Origin: CBDFGQ01 sp965247295
GTDB taxonomy: Bacteria; Chloroflexota; Dehalococcoidia; Lucifugimonadales; JAGWBF01
DNA: 64,000 nucleotides
Assembly (NCBI GenBank): GCA_965247295.1
Contig: CBDFGQ010000004.1
Coordinates: 124,001-188,000 of the forward strand
Direction: 5' to 3'
Shown in pieces: positions 1 through 7,546 of the stretch. The position numbers were made by a program, and so were the translations under genes. Numbering within the stretch: position 1 is the first letter of the stretch; each line of letters opens with the position of its first letter. The notes under the pieces are model-generated. The model was given only the letters and a program-made list of their open reading frames with translations. It made no database searches and had not been told where the DNA came from.

Positions 1-294
1 ACCGCTGTCACGTCCATCAAATGGCAGCAGAGCGATACCACCACCTCCGCGGACTTCAGCGACCTGGAGGGCACGGGAATCGACATTGCGGACGACGACG
101 ACGACAAGATATTTGTCTCGGAGCTTTACCGGCCCACCAAGCGGTACGTGCGGATTGTTGTTGCCCGGGCTACTGCCAACGCAGCGGTTCGTGCTGCCAC
201 ATACATCCAGTACAAGCCGCGAGAGGCGCCTGTCTCCCAGGGTACGGGTGTGAATAGCGAGCTTCACGTTGGGCCTGCTGAAGGGACGGCATAA
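1..294 (+). CDS. Phage capsid-associated protein (C-terminal part)
   Basis: The window opens inside this gene: frame 1 is open from the first base to a TAA at 292-294, giving the last 97 residues. The peptide has a run of five aspartates, then a beta-rich stretch, and ends shortly before the next ATG at 297. No catalytic motif is visible. Its position before the other virion genes and its beta-rich composition suggest a small capsid decoration or cement protein, but that is inference from context. The N-terminus lies outside the window. Confidence 0.6.
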   Translation, partial: TAVTSIKWQQSDTTTSADFSDLEGTGIDIADDDDDKIFVSELYRPTKRYVRIVVARATANAAVRAATYIQYKPREAPVSQGTGVNSELHVGPAEGTA

Positions 295-296
295 CG

Positions 297-647
297 ATGG
301 CTGATATTACCTTAACCGTACAGCAAACGGCTCGGACCGGCCTCGTCGCGACCTATACGGATTCCAGCAGTACCGTACCGCTGACCACTACAGACACTTT
401 CTTTGCCAACAACAATGGCCGAACATTCCTCCATGTCCAGAATGGGGCAACGGATGTCGTTGTTACTATTCACACACCGCACACTGTGGACGGTCTAGCT
501 GTTGACGACCGTACGGTAACAGTCACAGCAGACACCGAGGCATTCATAGGACCATTCCAGCCAGATGTCTATAACGGGGCAGACCATCAGATGAGCTTCG
601 AGTTCGACGATGTGTCGAACGTGAGCGTGGCTGTGGTTCGAGTGTAG
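297..647 (+). CDS. Small phage structural protein, probable head decoration type
   Basis: 116 residues starting 2 bases after the previous stop. The protein is rich in Thr, Val and Asp with no charged clusters or membrane segments, consistent with an all-beta virion protein. Near the C-terminus it carries a G-P-F-x-P-x-x-Y-N segment that I associate with small beta-sandwich phage head proteins next to major capsid genes. It has no Cys and no enzyme motif. Function is inferred from position between capsid-side genes and the connector gene at 735. Confidence 0.6.
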   Translation: MADITLTVQQTARTGLVATYTDSSSTVPLTTTDTFFANNNGRTFLHVQNGATDVVVTIHTPHTVDGLAVDDRTVTVTADTEAFIGPFQPDVYNGADHQMSFEFDDVSNVSVAVVRV

Positions 648-734
648 CTGTGGCATTCAAGGGGGCTATCGAAAATAAGGCGCTCTATGTCCTGCCTCGG
701 CATGGCCCGGAGTGCCGTTGCTGGGAGGTAGGTA

Positions 735-1265
735 ATGGCTTCGACCCTGATCACTGCCGGACAACTGAGGGAGCACGTAGAGACGGACCTAACCGACGAG
801 GCCCTGGAACGGCTAGTAGACAGCGCAGACGCGGAGATAATAAGGGCCTACGGTCCTCATGACGGCGAGCAATCCGCACTCGTAGCAGGTCGAGGCTACA
901 GGATATGGCTGCCCCGTCCAGCCGAGTCCATCACTGAGATAGTCGAATGGGCTGGATGGGAAACCCCGGGAGACGCCGACACCGTATCCGCTGCCACGTA
1001 CCATCTTGAGCATGGTGGGCGTACCATCTGGCGCACTGATGCTCAGTTCATGACGAATGTACAGGTTACCTACACTCCAGTAGCTGATAACCCACGCCGC
1101 ACCGCAGTCCTCATTGACCTTGTTAAGTTAGAGATTCAGTATCGGGGACTCAATACCGAAAGAGTTGGCTCCTACTCTGTGACATATATGGACCACGACA
1201 AAGAGCGCCAAAGAGTCTTGACTCGTCTACGTCAGAACTACGCAGGCGCGGGGTTGTTGGCATGA
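735..1265 (+). CDS. Head-tail connector (gp6-like adaptor)
   Basis: 176 residues, with a strong ribosome-binding site (GGGAGG) just before the ATG. The N-terminal 50 residues are helical with the pattern T-x-x-Q-L-R-x-H-x-x-x-x-L-x-D-E-A-L-x-R-L-x-D-x-A-x-A-E-I, typical of adaptor proteins that bind under the portal and contact DNA at the head-tail joint. A beta-rich middle and a basic C-terminal helix follow. The stop overlaps the next start (ATGA), so translation is probably coupled. Family assignment rests on the N-terminal pattern and gene order; no search was possible. Confidence 0.7.
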   Translation: MASTLITAGQLREHVETDLTDEALERLVDSADAEIIRAYGPHDGEQSALVAGRGYRIWLPRPAESITEIVEWAGWETPGDADTVSAATYHLEHGGRTIWRTDAQFMTNVQVTYTPVADNPRRTAVLIDLVKLEIQYRGLNTERVGSYSVTYMDHDKERQRVLTRLRQNYAGAGLLA

Positions 1266-1537
1266 GGAGAGAAGATATGGATGACCGATGGCGTTGGGAC
1301 GATGACGAAGGCAACGGCTCCTACGTATTGGACGGGCCGGACAATGTATGGCGGGCGAGAGTTGAACCGGGGAAACCGGAGTGCATTGTGCGGATCAGTT
1401 TATGGGGTACGGACAAGTACGAGGGGCGGCTGTACACTCAAGGTATTGTGGGGCTGGAAAACGCCTGTATGTTCGCCGGGTTCGTAGCGGGTGAATTGCT
1501 GCGCAGGGCGCGGCCTCATGCGTTTCTGGTGACATGA
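1262..1537 (+). CDS. Small phage protein of unknown function
   Basis: 91 residues, coupled to both neighbours by ATGA overlaps (start at 1262, stop overlapping the ATG at 1534). The N-terminus is very acidic and Trp-rich (WRWDDDEG), followed by a compact beta-like region and a hydrophobic Ala/Gly helix near residues 65-85. I recognise no family. The double overlap and position between the connector and head-closure candidates argue that it is a real part of the neck operon. Confidence 0.6.
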   Translation: MRREDMDDRWRWDDDEGNGSYVLDGPDNVWRARVEPGKPECIVRISLWGTDKYEGRLYTQGIVGLENACMFAGFVAGELLRRARPHAFLVT

Positions 1538-1881
1538 GCGCTCGCAGTTTCATGACTCACAGGTGCGATACGGAGCGCGACGTGAAATCTGCAAAGCTAG
1601 ATCCCTATAACCATCCTGTCATAGAGCTTCGCGACATCAATACCGCTCTACCCTGTTATTGGCAGGTTCGTACTGAGCGGCTGATCCTGGATGGTGACAA
1701 GGCCGCCGCTATTGCTATGCACAACATGCTTACGCCACTGGGAAGCGACCTGCAAGAGCAGGACAGGGTGACCCGCATCTACGACCGTCGGGACCGGACT
1801 TTGAAGTCGGAGACCATGCGGGTGCTGACGATGATCCGGCGTGAGGATCACCTGGAACTGGCCTTGGAGGAAGTCACGTGA
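1534..1881 (+). CDS. Head closure / head-tail joining protein
   Basis: 115 residues beginning in an ATGA overlap. The opening M-T-H-R-C-D-x-E-R and the closing beta-strands (KSETMRVLTMIRREDHLEL) resemble small head-closure proteins, beta-barrels that seat on the connector and block DNA exit. The size fits this family (about 100-130 residues). The stop codon overlaps a GTG start for a further tiny reading frame at 1878. Assignment is by size, fold pattern and order (connector, unknown, closure, neck gp10-like). Confidence 0.6.
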   Translation: MSARSFMTHRCDTERDVKSAKLDPYNHPVIELRDINTALPCYWQVRTERLILDGDKAAAIAMHNMLTPLGSDLQEQDRVTRIYDRRDRTLKSETMRVLTMIRREDHLELALEEVT

Positions 1882-1967
1882 CTCCCAATTTACCTGATGG
1901 CCTGAGCTTGTTCGGTAAGAGTCCAACGGGGGCGATCATGGTGCTGGAGATTTACCGGAGGCGCTAG
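1878..1967 (+). CDS. Possible 29-residue phage microprotein
   Basis: A GTG start overlaps the preceding stop (GTGA) and the frame runs 29 codons to a TAG at 1965-1967, one base before the GTG of the next gene at 1969. The peptide begins MTPNLPDGLSLFGKSP and ends in a basic IYRRR. It fills the gap between two neck genes exactly, so it may be translated by coupling, or it may simply be the spacer. No homologue is recognised. Confidence 0.35.
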   Translation: MTPNLPDGLSLFGKSPTGAIMVLEIYRRR

Positions 1968-1968
1968 T

Positions 1969-2259
1969 GTGACGACTGAGCCTCTGAACATCGAAATGCT
2001 CCGGCAGCTGGACAGCGATGTCCGGGAGTTGCGCGCTGCCCTCCAGGAACTTCATAACAGTCAGGATCGGCACGCTGCTACGATGGAGCGTCGCCTTGCT
2101 GGGGTAGAATCGGTGCTCGCTCTTCATCGTGCTACTGGGAATGGTAACAATGGGATACCTGGCCGTCTAGCCAAGTGGAAGGACATCATCATCATTGCCT
2201 TGATCGCTAAGCTAGCGGGGCTGAATATAGCCCAGCTAACCGGATTGATAGGAGACTGA
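1969..2259 (+). CDS. Coiled-coil protein with C-terminal membrane segment (XhlA/holin-like)
   Basis: 96 residues from a GTG start preceded by GGAGG. Residues 8-55 form a heptad-like, Glu/Arg/Leu-rich coiled coil; after a Gly/Asn hinge, residues 69-90 are a single hydrophobic segment (WKDIIIIALIAKLAGLNIAQL). This two-part plan is that of XhlA-type phage lysis proteins and some small holins, which insert the C-terminal helix in the inner membrane. It sits among neck genes rather than beside an endolysin, so a tail-associated membrane protein is an alternative. No endolysin is visible in the window. Confidence 0.5.
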   Translation: MTTEPLNIEMLRQLDSDVRELRAALQELHNSQDRHAATMERRLAGVESVLALHRATGNGNNGIPGRLAKWKDIIIIALIAKLAGLNIAQLTGLIGD

Positions 2260-2278
2260 TATCCTAAAATGGATACGG

Positions 2279-2410
2279 GTGTTCAAAGCCGTGCGGGTGC
2301 TCATGCACGTGGTTGCCGATGCAGATGAGGACCAGAAGATCACGGCGGAAGAGGCGCGGCAGATTATGAAAGCGACGTGGGGCGTGGTCCACGCCTACCG
2401 AGGGCATTAG
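2279..2410 (+). CDS. Small helical phage protein, 43 residues
   Basis: A GTG at 2279 opens a 43-residue frame to TAG at 2408-2410; the frame is open a little further upstream but without a better start. The peptide has an amphipathic helix, then an acidic loop DADEDQKITAEEA and a second helix. The acidic loop followed by I-T-A-E-E-A recalls EF-hand-like or small helical phage proteins that recur near tail genes. It fills the gap before the zinc-ribbon gene at 2422. Function unknown. Confidence 0.45.
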   Translation: MFKAVRVLMHVVADADEDQKITAEEARQIMKATWGVVHAYRGH

Positions 2411-2421
2411 GGGGAGTGGAT

Positions 2422-2718
2422 ATGGTCAAAGAGACTCGCATCGTCTTCGGCATAGAAGACCTGGTAACAGTTCGGTTCCAGTGCCATAAGTGCAAGGGCG
2501 AGGTTGCGCAGGACATCAGCGCTCCTGAGCCAATGCCCAACCAATGCCCCCTGTGCGGGCACTCTTGGCAAACGAATGAGGGCTTGCCAACGAGATCGCA
2601 TCGGCTTCTGGCGCTGTTGCGAGAGGTGCTAAAGGAGCAAGACGAGCTCACACAGCATGGCTACATCCCCGTACACCTGCGCCTCGATCTCGATGGCAGT
2701 AAGGACGAAAATGCCTAG
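2422..2718 (+). CDS. Small zinc-ribbon phage protein
   Basis: 98 residues from the ATG at 2422, chosen over the in-frame ATG at 2377 because it is preceded by GGGGGAG and the upstream codons overlap the previous small gene. Two Cys pairs, CHKC and CPLC, about 24 residues apart form a classic zinc ribbon. A leucine-rich helix (LLALLREVLKEQDEL) follows. The stop overlaps the start of the next gene by 8 bases. Small zinc ribbons in phage neck regions are usually of unknown role; nucleic acid or protein binding is possible. Confidence 0.65.
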   Translation: MVKETRIVFGIEDLVTVRFQCHKCKGEVAQDISAPEPMPNQCPLCGHSWQTNEGLPTRSHRLLALLREVLKEQDELTQHGYIPVHLRLDLDGSKDENA

Positions 2719-3145
2719 AGGACACAAGATCAACTGGAAGGGTGACCAGATCAAGAAGAGGCTGCTAACCGCGGCTCGGCAGGGCATTGATGAGACGATG
2801 GCAGCTTGTGTGGTAGACGCCAAGCGCGAGACGCCTGTCAGGACGGGAGCGCTCCAGGGCTCGGTACGGTTCGAGCCAGCCAAGGTACGCGGGAATGAGG
2901 CAAAGGGAACCTGGGGATCGTTCGACGTCAACTATGCCTTCTACATAGAAGTAGGCGTTCAGGCAGGGGTCGCGACTGTTCAGGCGCACACGCGGCAAAA
3001 CAAAAGCGGGAAGATTTCCAGCGTGCGCTCCCATACCCGCCGCTATGGACCGAGGGAGGGCCGGAACATGCTACGCAACGCCGCAGACAATGAGTATCCC
3101 AAACTCAAAAAGCGCATAGCAAAGCGTTTCAAGAGGTCAATCTAA
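2711..3145 (+). CDS. Neck protein, HK97 gp10-like
   Basis: 144 residues from the ATG at 2711, chosen because an upstream in-frame ATG would lie well inside the zinc-ribbon gene. The body matches the HK97-gp10 pattern: basic helix, then A-K-R-E-T-P-V-R-T-G-A-L-Q-G-S-V-R near residues 39-55, followed by YAFYIEVGV and a basic helical C-terminus. The T-P-V-x-T-G-x-L-x-x-S motif is diagnostic for this family, which links head and tail in siphoviruses and myoviruses. It is followed by the tail terminator gene after one base. Confidence 0.8.
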   Translation: MPRGHKINWKGDQIKKRLLTAARQGIDETMAACVVDAKRETPVRTGALQGSVRFEPAKVRGNEAKGTWGSFDVNYAFYIEVGVQAGVATVQAHTRQNKSGKISSVRSHTRRYGPREGRNMLRNAADNEYPKLKKRIAKRFKRSI

Positions 3146-3146
3146 G

Positions 3147-3560
3147 GTGCCAAATCCACGAGCGGCTCTCATCGCCTATCTGCTAGCCGATACCGGCGTG
3201 ACAGCCCTGGCATCCACTCGTATATTTGGGGAGCTGCCCGGATCGGAGAACCAATACATGCCGAGAGCCTGCCTCGTACTCACAGAGACCGGCAGTGGCT
3301 CCCTAGGCCCAGGGGCCCGCTCCTATGTTCCCTGGGGAGTCACACGGATGGATATCAGAGCATACGGCAGCACACCCTATGAAGCGAGTCAGCTTTACCA
3401 CGCAATGAATGTGGCCGTAAAGCAGATGGCCCGGACGGTCGCTGTGAATACAGTCTTGCAGGCTGCCATCGTTAGCGCAGGGCCGCGTAGCGGCAGGGAC
3501 CCTGACGTAGACTGGCCCTTTGTTTGGGGCAGCTACGAGGTATCGGCACTAGAAGAATAG
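3147..3560 (+). CDS. Tail terminator / completion protein
   Basis: 137 residues from a GTG one base after the previous stop. The start (P-R-A-A-L-I-A-Y-L-L-A-D-T-G-V-T-A-L) and the alternating beta/helix plan with MDIRAYGSTPYEA resemble DUF3168-like tail completion proteins, which cap the tail tube and join it to the neck. Length and position between the gp10-like neck protein and the tail tube gene agree. A GGAGGA box follows for the next gene. Confidence 0.65.
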   Translation: MPNPRAALIAYLLADTGVTALASTRIFGELPGSENQYMPRACLVLTETGSGSLGPGARSYVPWGVTRMDIRAYGSTPYEASQLYHAMNVAVKQMARTVAVNTVLQAAIVSAGPRSGRDPDVDWPFVWGSYEVSALEE

Positions 3561-3575
3561 GTAGGAGGAAGAACA

Positions 3576-4163
3576 ATGCCAAGCGCACCATTTGAACTCG
3601 TTTCCGCGCCCGTCACGCTGTACACAGCGCCAGAGGGCACAGCGGCACCGGAGATTTCTACAACCCCTGGCTCCCCGTGGTTAGTCCTCGGAACAAGCGG
3701 GTCCAAGAGTATCTCCGAGGACGGCGTCACGGTAACGCCCTCTGAGACCCTGGAATCCCAGCGGGTCCTGGGCTCCCCAGCGGTACAGAAGCTCTTTCGC
3801 ACCGAGGAAGACTTAATGATAGGGGCGATGCTCCTGGACCTGAATGCGGAGACTTTCGCCAGGGTGATGAACCAGTCCGCAGTAACAGACGTAGCTGCTG
3901 CCAGTGGCACTGCTGGTTATCGTCGGTTCCCTATGCTCCGGGGCTTTAACGTGAACTATGTGGCCTTGCTGGTCAAGGGCTTCTCGACCTATGCCGATGA
4001 GATGTTTGCTCAGTATTGGGTACCAAAGGTCTACATTATGCTCAGTGGAGATATCACATATGTGAAGGGTGAGGCCGCTGGCCTGGAGCTGGAGATCATG
4101 GCAGTCGAGGATTCCAGCGGTGGTTATGGCGAGTACCAGGATCAGGACGCCGCAGCTCTGTAG
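3576..4163 (+). CDS. Major tail (tube) protein
   Basis: 195 residues behind a GGAGGA site. The sequence is beta-rich with an early P-V-T-L-Y-T-A-P-E-G-T and a conserved-looking I-S-E-D-G-V-T-V-T-P-S-E-T segment, typical of tube proteins that polymerise into stacked hexameric rings. Length fits the family (150-250). It lies directly between the terminator and the tail assembly chaperone, the standard order for long-tailed phages. No catalytic residues are expected or seen. Confidence 0.7.
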   Translation: MPSAPFELVSAPVTLYTAPEGTAAPEISTTPGSPWLVLGTSGSKSISEDGVTVTPSETLESQRVLGSPAVQKLFRTEEDLMIGAMLLDLNAETFARVMNQSAVTDVAAASGTAGYRRFPMLRGFNVNYVALLVKGFSTYADEMFAQYWVPKVYIMLSGDITYVKGEAAGLELEIMAVEDSSGGYGEYQDQDAAAL

Positions 4164-4171
4164 GAGGGGAT

Positions 4172-4567
4172 ATGGTTGAAAACGGGCATCGCCCGGACAT
4201 CCTTGACCTTTCCAATATTGGAGGCCGAAGGCCAAAGGTCAAGCTGCACGATGGCGAGACGTATGAGGTTGTGAGTCCCTCGGACCTAGGTCCGGTATTC
4301 GGGGCGCAGTTCAAAGAGTTCTATGAGGAATACACCGCCCTTGAGGATAAGGAAGACCTTGAGAGCGCCCAGCGTCAGGAAGGCCTGGCCCGAAAGATGG
4401 CCAGGCTGATATGCCCAGAGATGCCAGATGATGTGGCTAACAGCTTACCATTCCAGGCTGCCGTCGGGCTCATGCTGGATTTTTTAGGGACCGTCAAGGA
4501 AAGCGAGGGGATGGACCCTCAGCTGAAGGCGGTGATGGACCGGATGCAGGGCCTTACAGACAACTAG
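4172..4567 (+). CDS. Tail assembly chaperone, short form (gpG-like)
   Basis: 131 residues from an ATG behind GGAGGGG. The protein is acidic and helical, with a charged middle (EEYTALEDKEDLESAQRQEG) as expected for a tail assembly chaperone that coats the tape measure. Codons 103-105 (GAT TTT TTA, 4478-4486) contain the slippery heptamer T TTT TTA in the correct phase for a -1 shift. Ribosomes that do not slip read on to the TAG at 4565-4567 and make this short form. Confidence 0.75.
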   Translation: MVENGHRPDILDLSNIGGRRPKVKLHDGETYEVVSPSDLGPVFGAQFKEFYEEYTALEDKEDLESAQRQEGLARKMARLICPEMPDDVANSLPFQAAVGLMLDFLGTVKESEGMDPQLKAVMDRMQGLTDN

Positions 4568-4857
4568 TCCCAGCTCTGCAACGGTTCTATGGCGGATCGG
4601 ACCCTATCGAGTGGGTCTTCATGCCGCCCAAAGTCCTCCAGGCTTTCGTTGAAGACATGCCGCGGCTCCAGGCGCAGGAGGCTCTCAGGCAATATACGAT
4701 TGCCGCTGTCGCTAGTGGGAACATGAAGACTGGACAAGCGCGCCGCATCATCGGTGGTTGGAGACGTCAGGCCCAATGGCATAGTGGTATTAAAAAAGCT
4801 AGGAGCAGGGAGGAGCACATGGCTTTACTTGCTTCCGTCGGGATACGCGTGAGGTAG
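4172..4857 (+). CDS. Tail assembly chaperone, frameshifted long form (gpGT-like)
   Basis: A -1 shift at T TTT TTA (4480-4486) joins the first 105 codons to frame 1, which is open from 4486 to the TAG at 4855-4857, giving 228 residues. The added 123-residue domain is Gly-rich at first, then helical (VLQAFVEDMPRLQAQEA), ending RVR. In lambda and most long-tailed phages the G and GT forms are made this way, and GT recruits the tape measure. Here the tape measure starts 5 bases after the frame 1 stop. Without the shift the only start for the second domain would be the ATG at 4621, which has no good ribosome-binding site. Confidence 0.7.
4480..4486 (+). promoter_or_regulatory. Slippery heptamer for -1 ribosomal frameshift
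   Basis: The bases TTTTTTA are phased as T TTT TTA in the gpG frame, the canonical X XXY YYZ arrangement. Slippage back by one base gives TTT TTT and continues in an open frame to 4857. Downstream secondary structure was not folded. Confidence 0.7.
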
Positions 4858-4861
4858 CGCT

Positions 4862-7546
4862 ATGACCATGATGGGTGGGAGCCTCGGTGGTGCAACCCTT
4901 GGACTTCGTGCGTCACTAAAAGAATTCAACAAAAATCTGAAGACAGCCCAGGGAAAGATGAAAGGGGCTGTCGGCAAGATGCAGGGCCTCGCCAACGGCC
5001 TGAAGCTGGGGGCCGGGGCTGCTGGAGTTGCTGTTGCTGGCATAGGCATCAAAGCCGTCGCATCGGCTGCCAAGTTCGAGAAGGGGATGCGTGAGGTCAA
5101 TACCCTCGTGGGCGGCGACGAGTCCGCCTTCAAGCAGCTCCAATCGGATACATTAGCATTCTCCAAAGAGATGGGCCTTGCCACGGACAAGGCGGTGCCA
5201 GGCCTCTATCAAGCTATTTCATCAGGTGTACCACCTGAGAACGTCTTCCAGTTCATGGAAGAGTCAGCCAAGGCTGCTATCGGCGGTAGTGCCGAGCTCT
5301 CTGACGTGATCGGCGTTACCACTGCAATTCTCAAGGGCTATGGCGAGGAAATGACCGAGGCCGCGAAGGTTCAGGACCTCTTGCAAAAAACGGTTCAGTT
5401 GGGCGTCACCACCATGCCAGAGCTCGCCGCCAACATGGGGAAAGTGACTCCCCTGGCCGCCGCCCTTGGTGTGCCTATAGAGGAGCTGACAGGCGCTATG
5501 GCGACCCTTACGGGCGTCACGGGCAATACCGCTGAAGTATCGACGCAGCTCCGCGCCACCTATCAAGCGTTCCTCAAACCCACAAAGGAGATGGGTGAAG
5601 CTATCTCGACCGTGGCAGCGGAATTGGAGAAGCAGGGCAAGCTGGTAGAAGGCCCCTTGGTTGATGGATGGAGAAATGCGATTGATATAGAGCGGAAGGC
5701 TGGCAATGCGCTGGCTGCTCTGGGTGCACAAATAAAGGCTGCCAAAGCGGGCACGGGCGACTATAAGGCGACGCTGGGAGACATGAACAAGAGTCTAGCG
5801 ACTGCCAAGGGTGCCTTAGCGGGGCAAAAGACGGCGACCAAGAAGTTGCGACTGGAGTTGAAGGCCCTCAAGAAGTCAGAGGATGCGTCGGAGGAGTCTG
5901 TCGCCGCGCTGGAAGCGAGTATTCTTGCCAGCGAACAGGCCGAGATAGATGCCAAGGTAAGTGTAGATAAGCTAACGACAAGCCTTGCTAAATTTAAGGC
6001 AGAAGGCGGCCTTACCAGTACAGCAGTTAAGGAACTAGAGGCTGCATACAAGGCACAAAAGAAGGCTGTCGAAGACGCTCATAAGAGCACTCAGGAAGCA
6101 GCGACGGCCCTCGGTCCCGTTATTGTCAAGACCCTGGGATTTCAGGGTGCGCTCAGCATGGTGGCTGATTCGGCAGGGGGCAATACCGCCGTGCTGGGTA
6201 AGATGCTCGGGAGCGTCGAGGCCATCTCAGCAGCCCTTGCCCTAACGGGGCCTCAAGCGGAGACGTATACGGAGAAGGTAAAGGCCATGGGCGGTGCTGG
6301 CGGCGCTGCGCAGGCTGCCTTCGACGAGATGGAGAAATCTACTTCTAGGCTATGGGCTAAGTTCAAGACAACCCTGAGTGTCGAGCTGATCAAACTGGGC
6401 CAGAAGCTGCTGCCCATTGTTACCAAGGTACTAACGAAAGATGTGATGCCAGCCTTTGAACGGCTCACCCAGTGGTTCAGTGAAAACGAGGAGAATATCA
6501 AAGGCTGGTTTAAAAAGGTTTGGGCTATCGCTGGTCCAATCCTGGACGGCTTCAAGCTCGGCTTCAAGACTATCGTCGATTTCCTGGTCAAGAACAAGCC
6601 AGTGCTATTTGCCATCATTATCGCCTTGGGAGCCCTAATTGTGACCTCATTAGGCCCAGTCTCACTAGCAATCCTTGCTATTGTAGGGCTTATCTCCGCT
6701 GTTGGCCTGATCAAGAAACATTGGGGCACCATTGTAGCCTTCTTCAAAGGCATTCTGAACCAGGTCAGAGGGTTTTTCAAAGACAATTGGGACAAAATCT
6801 TGGCAGTTATATTCCCAGTTCCTGGGATAGCTATTTTAGTAGCTCGGAATTGGGGCAAAATTGTAGGCATCGTTAAGGGACTCTTATTGAAAGTAGTGGG
6901 GTTGTTCCGAGATAACTGGAAGCTGATTTTGGGTGTTATCTTCCCTGTCTACGGTCTTGCTCAACTGGTCATAAAACACTGGGGTAAGATTAGCGAAGCG
7001 GTCAAGAACTTACTTGGTAAAGTAGTGGGGTTGTTCCGAGATAACTGGAAGCTGATTCTGGGTATTATCTTCCCCGCCTTTGGGCTTGCTCAACTGATCC
7101 AGAAACATTGGGGCAAGATCGTCGGTGTGGTGGCCACGATATGGGACAATGTGAAGGGAGCTTTCAAGGCTGGTATCAATGAGATTATCGGCCTGCTGAA
7201 CTACTTCATTGACTCGTTTAACAACATTGAACTCAATGTGCCCAAGATTGAGATACCAAACCCATTTGGCAAGAATCCTACGTTTGGTGGATTCTCTGTG
7301 GGTTTTCCCAATATCCCCCGCATCCCTACGCTGGCTTTAGGTGGCATCGTAGACCAGCCCACACTGGCTATGCTGGGAGAAGCAGGGCCTGAAGCAGTTA
7401 TCCCCCTACCGAATGACGGAATGGCCGGCAAGGGAACCACCATCATTGTCGAAGGGCCGATCTATGGCTTCGATGACTTCGCTGCGAAAGTGCAGGAAGC
7501 TATGCTACTCGGGGCACGTCGTGGCAGGCAAGACCTGTTGCGATGA
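4862..7546 (+). CDS. Tail tape measure protein
   Basis: 894 residues. It sets tail length by spanning the tube during assembly. The first 250 residues match the TP901-type tape measure core (K-F-E-K-G-M-R-E-V-N-T-L, then L-Y-Q-A-I-S-S-G-V, then TTMPELAANMGKV and L-T-G-A-M-A-T-L-T). A long Ala/Lys/Glu coiled coil follows (about 280-410), then hydrophobic segments around 580-620 and three tandem units of about 43 residues each containing F-x-D-N-W-x-x-I-L-x-x-I-F-P. The C-terminus is Gly/Pro-rich with A-L-G-G-I-V-D-Q-P-T, seen at many tape measure ends. Its last bases overlap the next ATG. Confidence 0.9.
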   Translation: MTMMGGSLGGATLGLRASLKEFNKNLKTAQGKMKGAVGKMQGLANGLKLGAGAAGVAVAGIGIKAVASAAKFEKGMREVNTLVGGDESAFKQLQSDTLAFSKEMGLATDKAVPGLYQAISSGVPPENVFQFMEESAKAAIGGSAELSDVIGVTTAILKGYGEEMTEAAKVQDLLQKTVQLGVTTMPELAANMGKVTPLAAALGVPIEELTGAMATLTGVTGNTAEVSTQLRATYQAFLKPTKEMGEAISTVAAELEKQGKLVEGPLVDGWRNAIDIERKAGNALAALGAQIKAAKAGTGDYKATLGDMNKSLATAKGALAGQKTATKKLRLELKALKKSEDASEESVAALEASILASEQAEIDAKVSVDKLTTSLAKFKAEGGLTSTAVKELEAAYKAQKKAVEDAHKSTQEAATALGPVIVKTLGFQGALSMVADSAGGNTAVLGKMLGSVEAISAALALTGPQAETYTEKVKAMGGAGGAAQAAFDEMEKSTSRLWAKFKTTLSVELIKLGQKLLPIVTKVLTKDVMPAFERLTQWFSENEENIKGWFKKVWAIAGPILDGFKLGFKTIVDFLVKNKPVLFAIIIALGALIVTSLGPVSLAILAIVGLISAVGLIKKHWGTIVAFFKGILNQVRGFFKDNWDKILAVIFPVPGIAILVARNWGKIVGIVKGLLLKVVGLFRDNWKLILGVIFPVYGLAQLVIKHWGKISEAVKNLLGKVVGLFRDNWKLILGIIFPAFGLAQLIQKHWGKIVGVVATIWDNVKGAFKAGINEIIGLLNYFIDSFNNIELNVPKIEIPNPFGKNPTFGGFSVGFPNIPRIPTLALGGIVDQPTLAMLGEAGPEAVIPLPNDGMAGKGTTIIVEGPIYGFDDFAAKVQEAMLLGARRGRQDLLR
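6890..7148 (+). repeat. 129-bp direct repeat inside the tape measure gene
   Basis: The bases AAAGTAGTGGGGTTGTTCCG recur exactly 129 bp apart (6890 and 7019) and the match continues with few changes for about 60 bp, encoding V-V-G-L-F-R-D-N-W-K-L-I-L-G twice. A third, more diverged unit lies just upstream near 6760. Repeats of 43 residues suggest that tail length could change by unit duplication or loss. Confidence 0.75.

Noticed and set aside
650..862. GTG frame of 70 codons before the connector gene
   Set aside because: No ribosome site; more than half lies inside the connector gene in another frame, and its second half is Arg-rich out-of-frame sequence.
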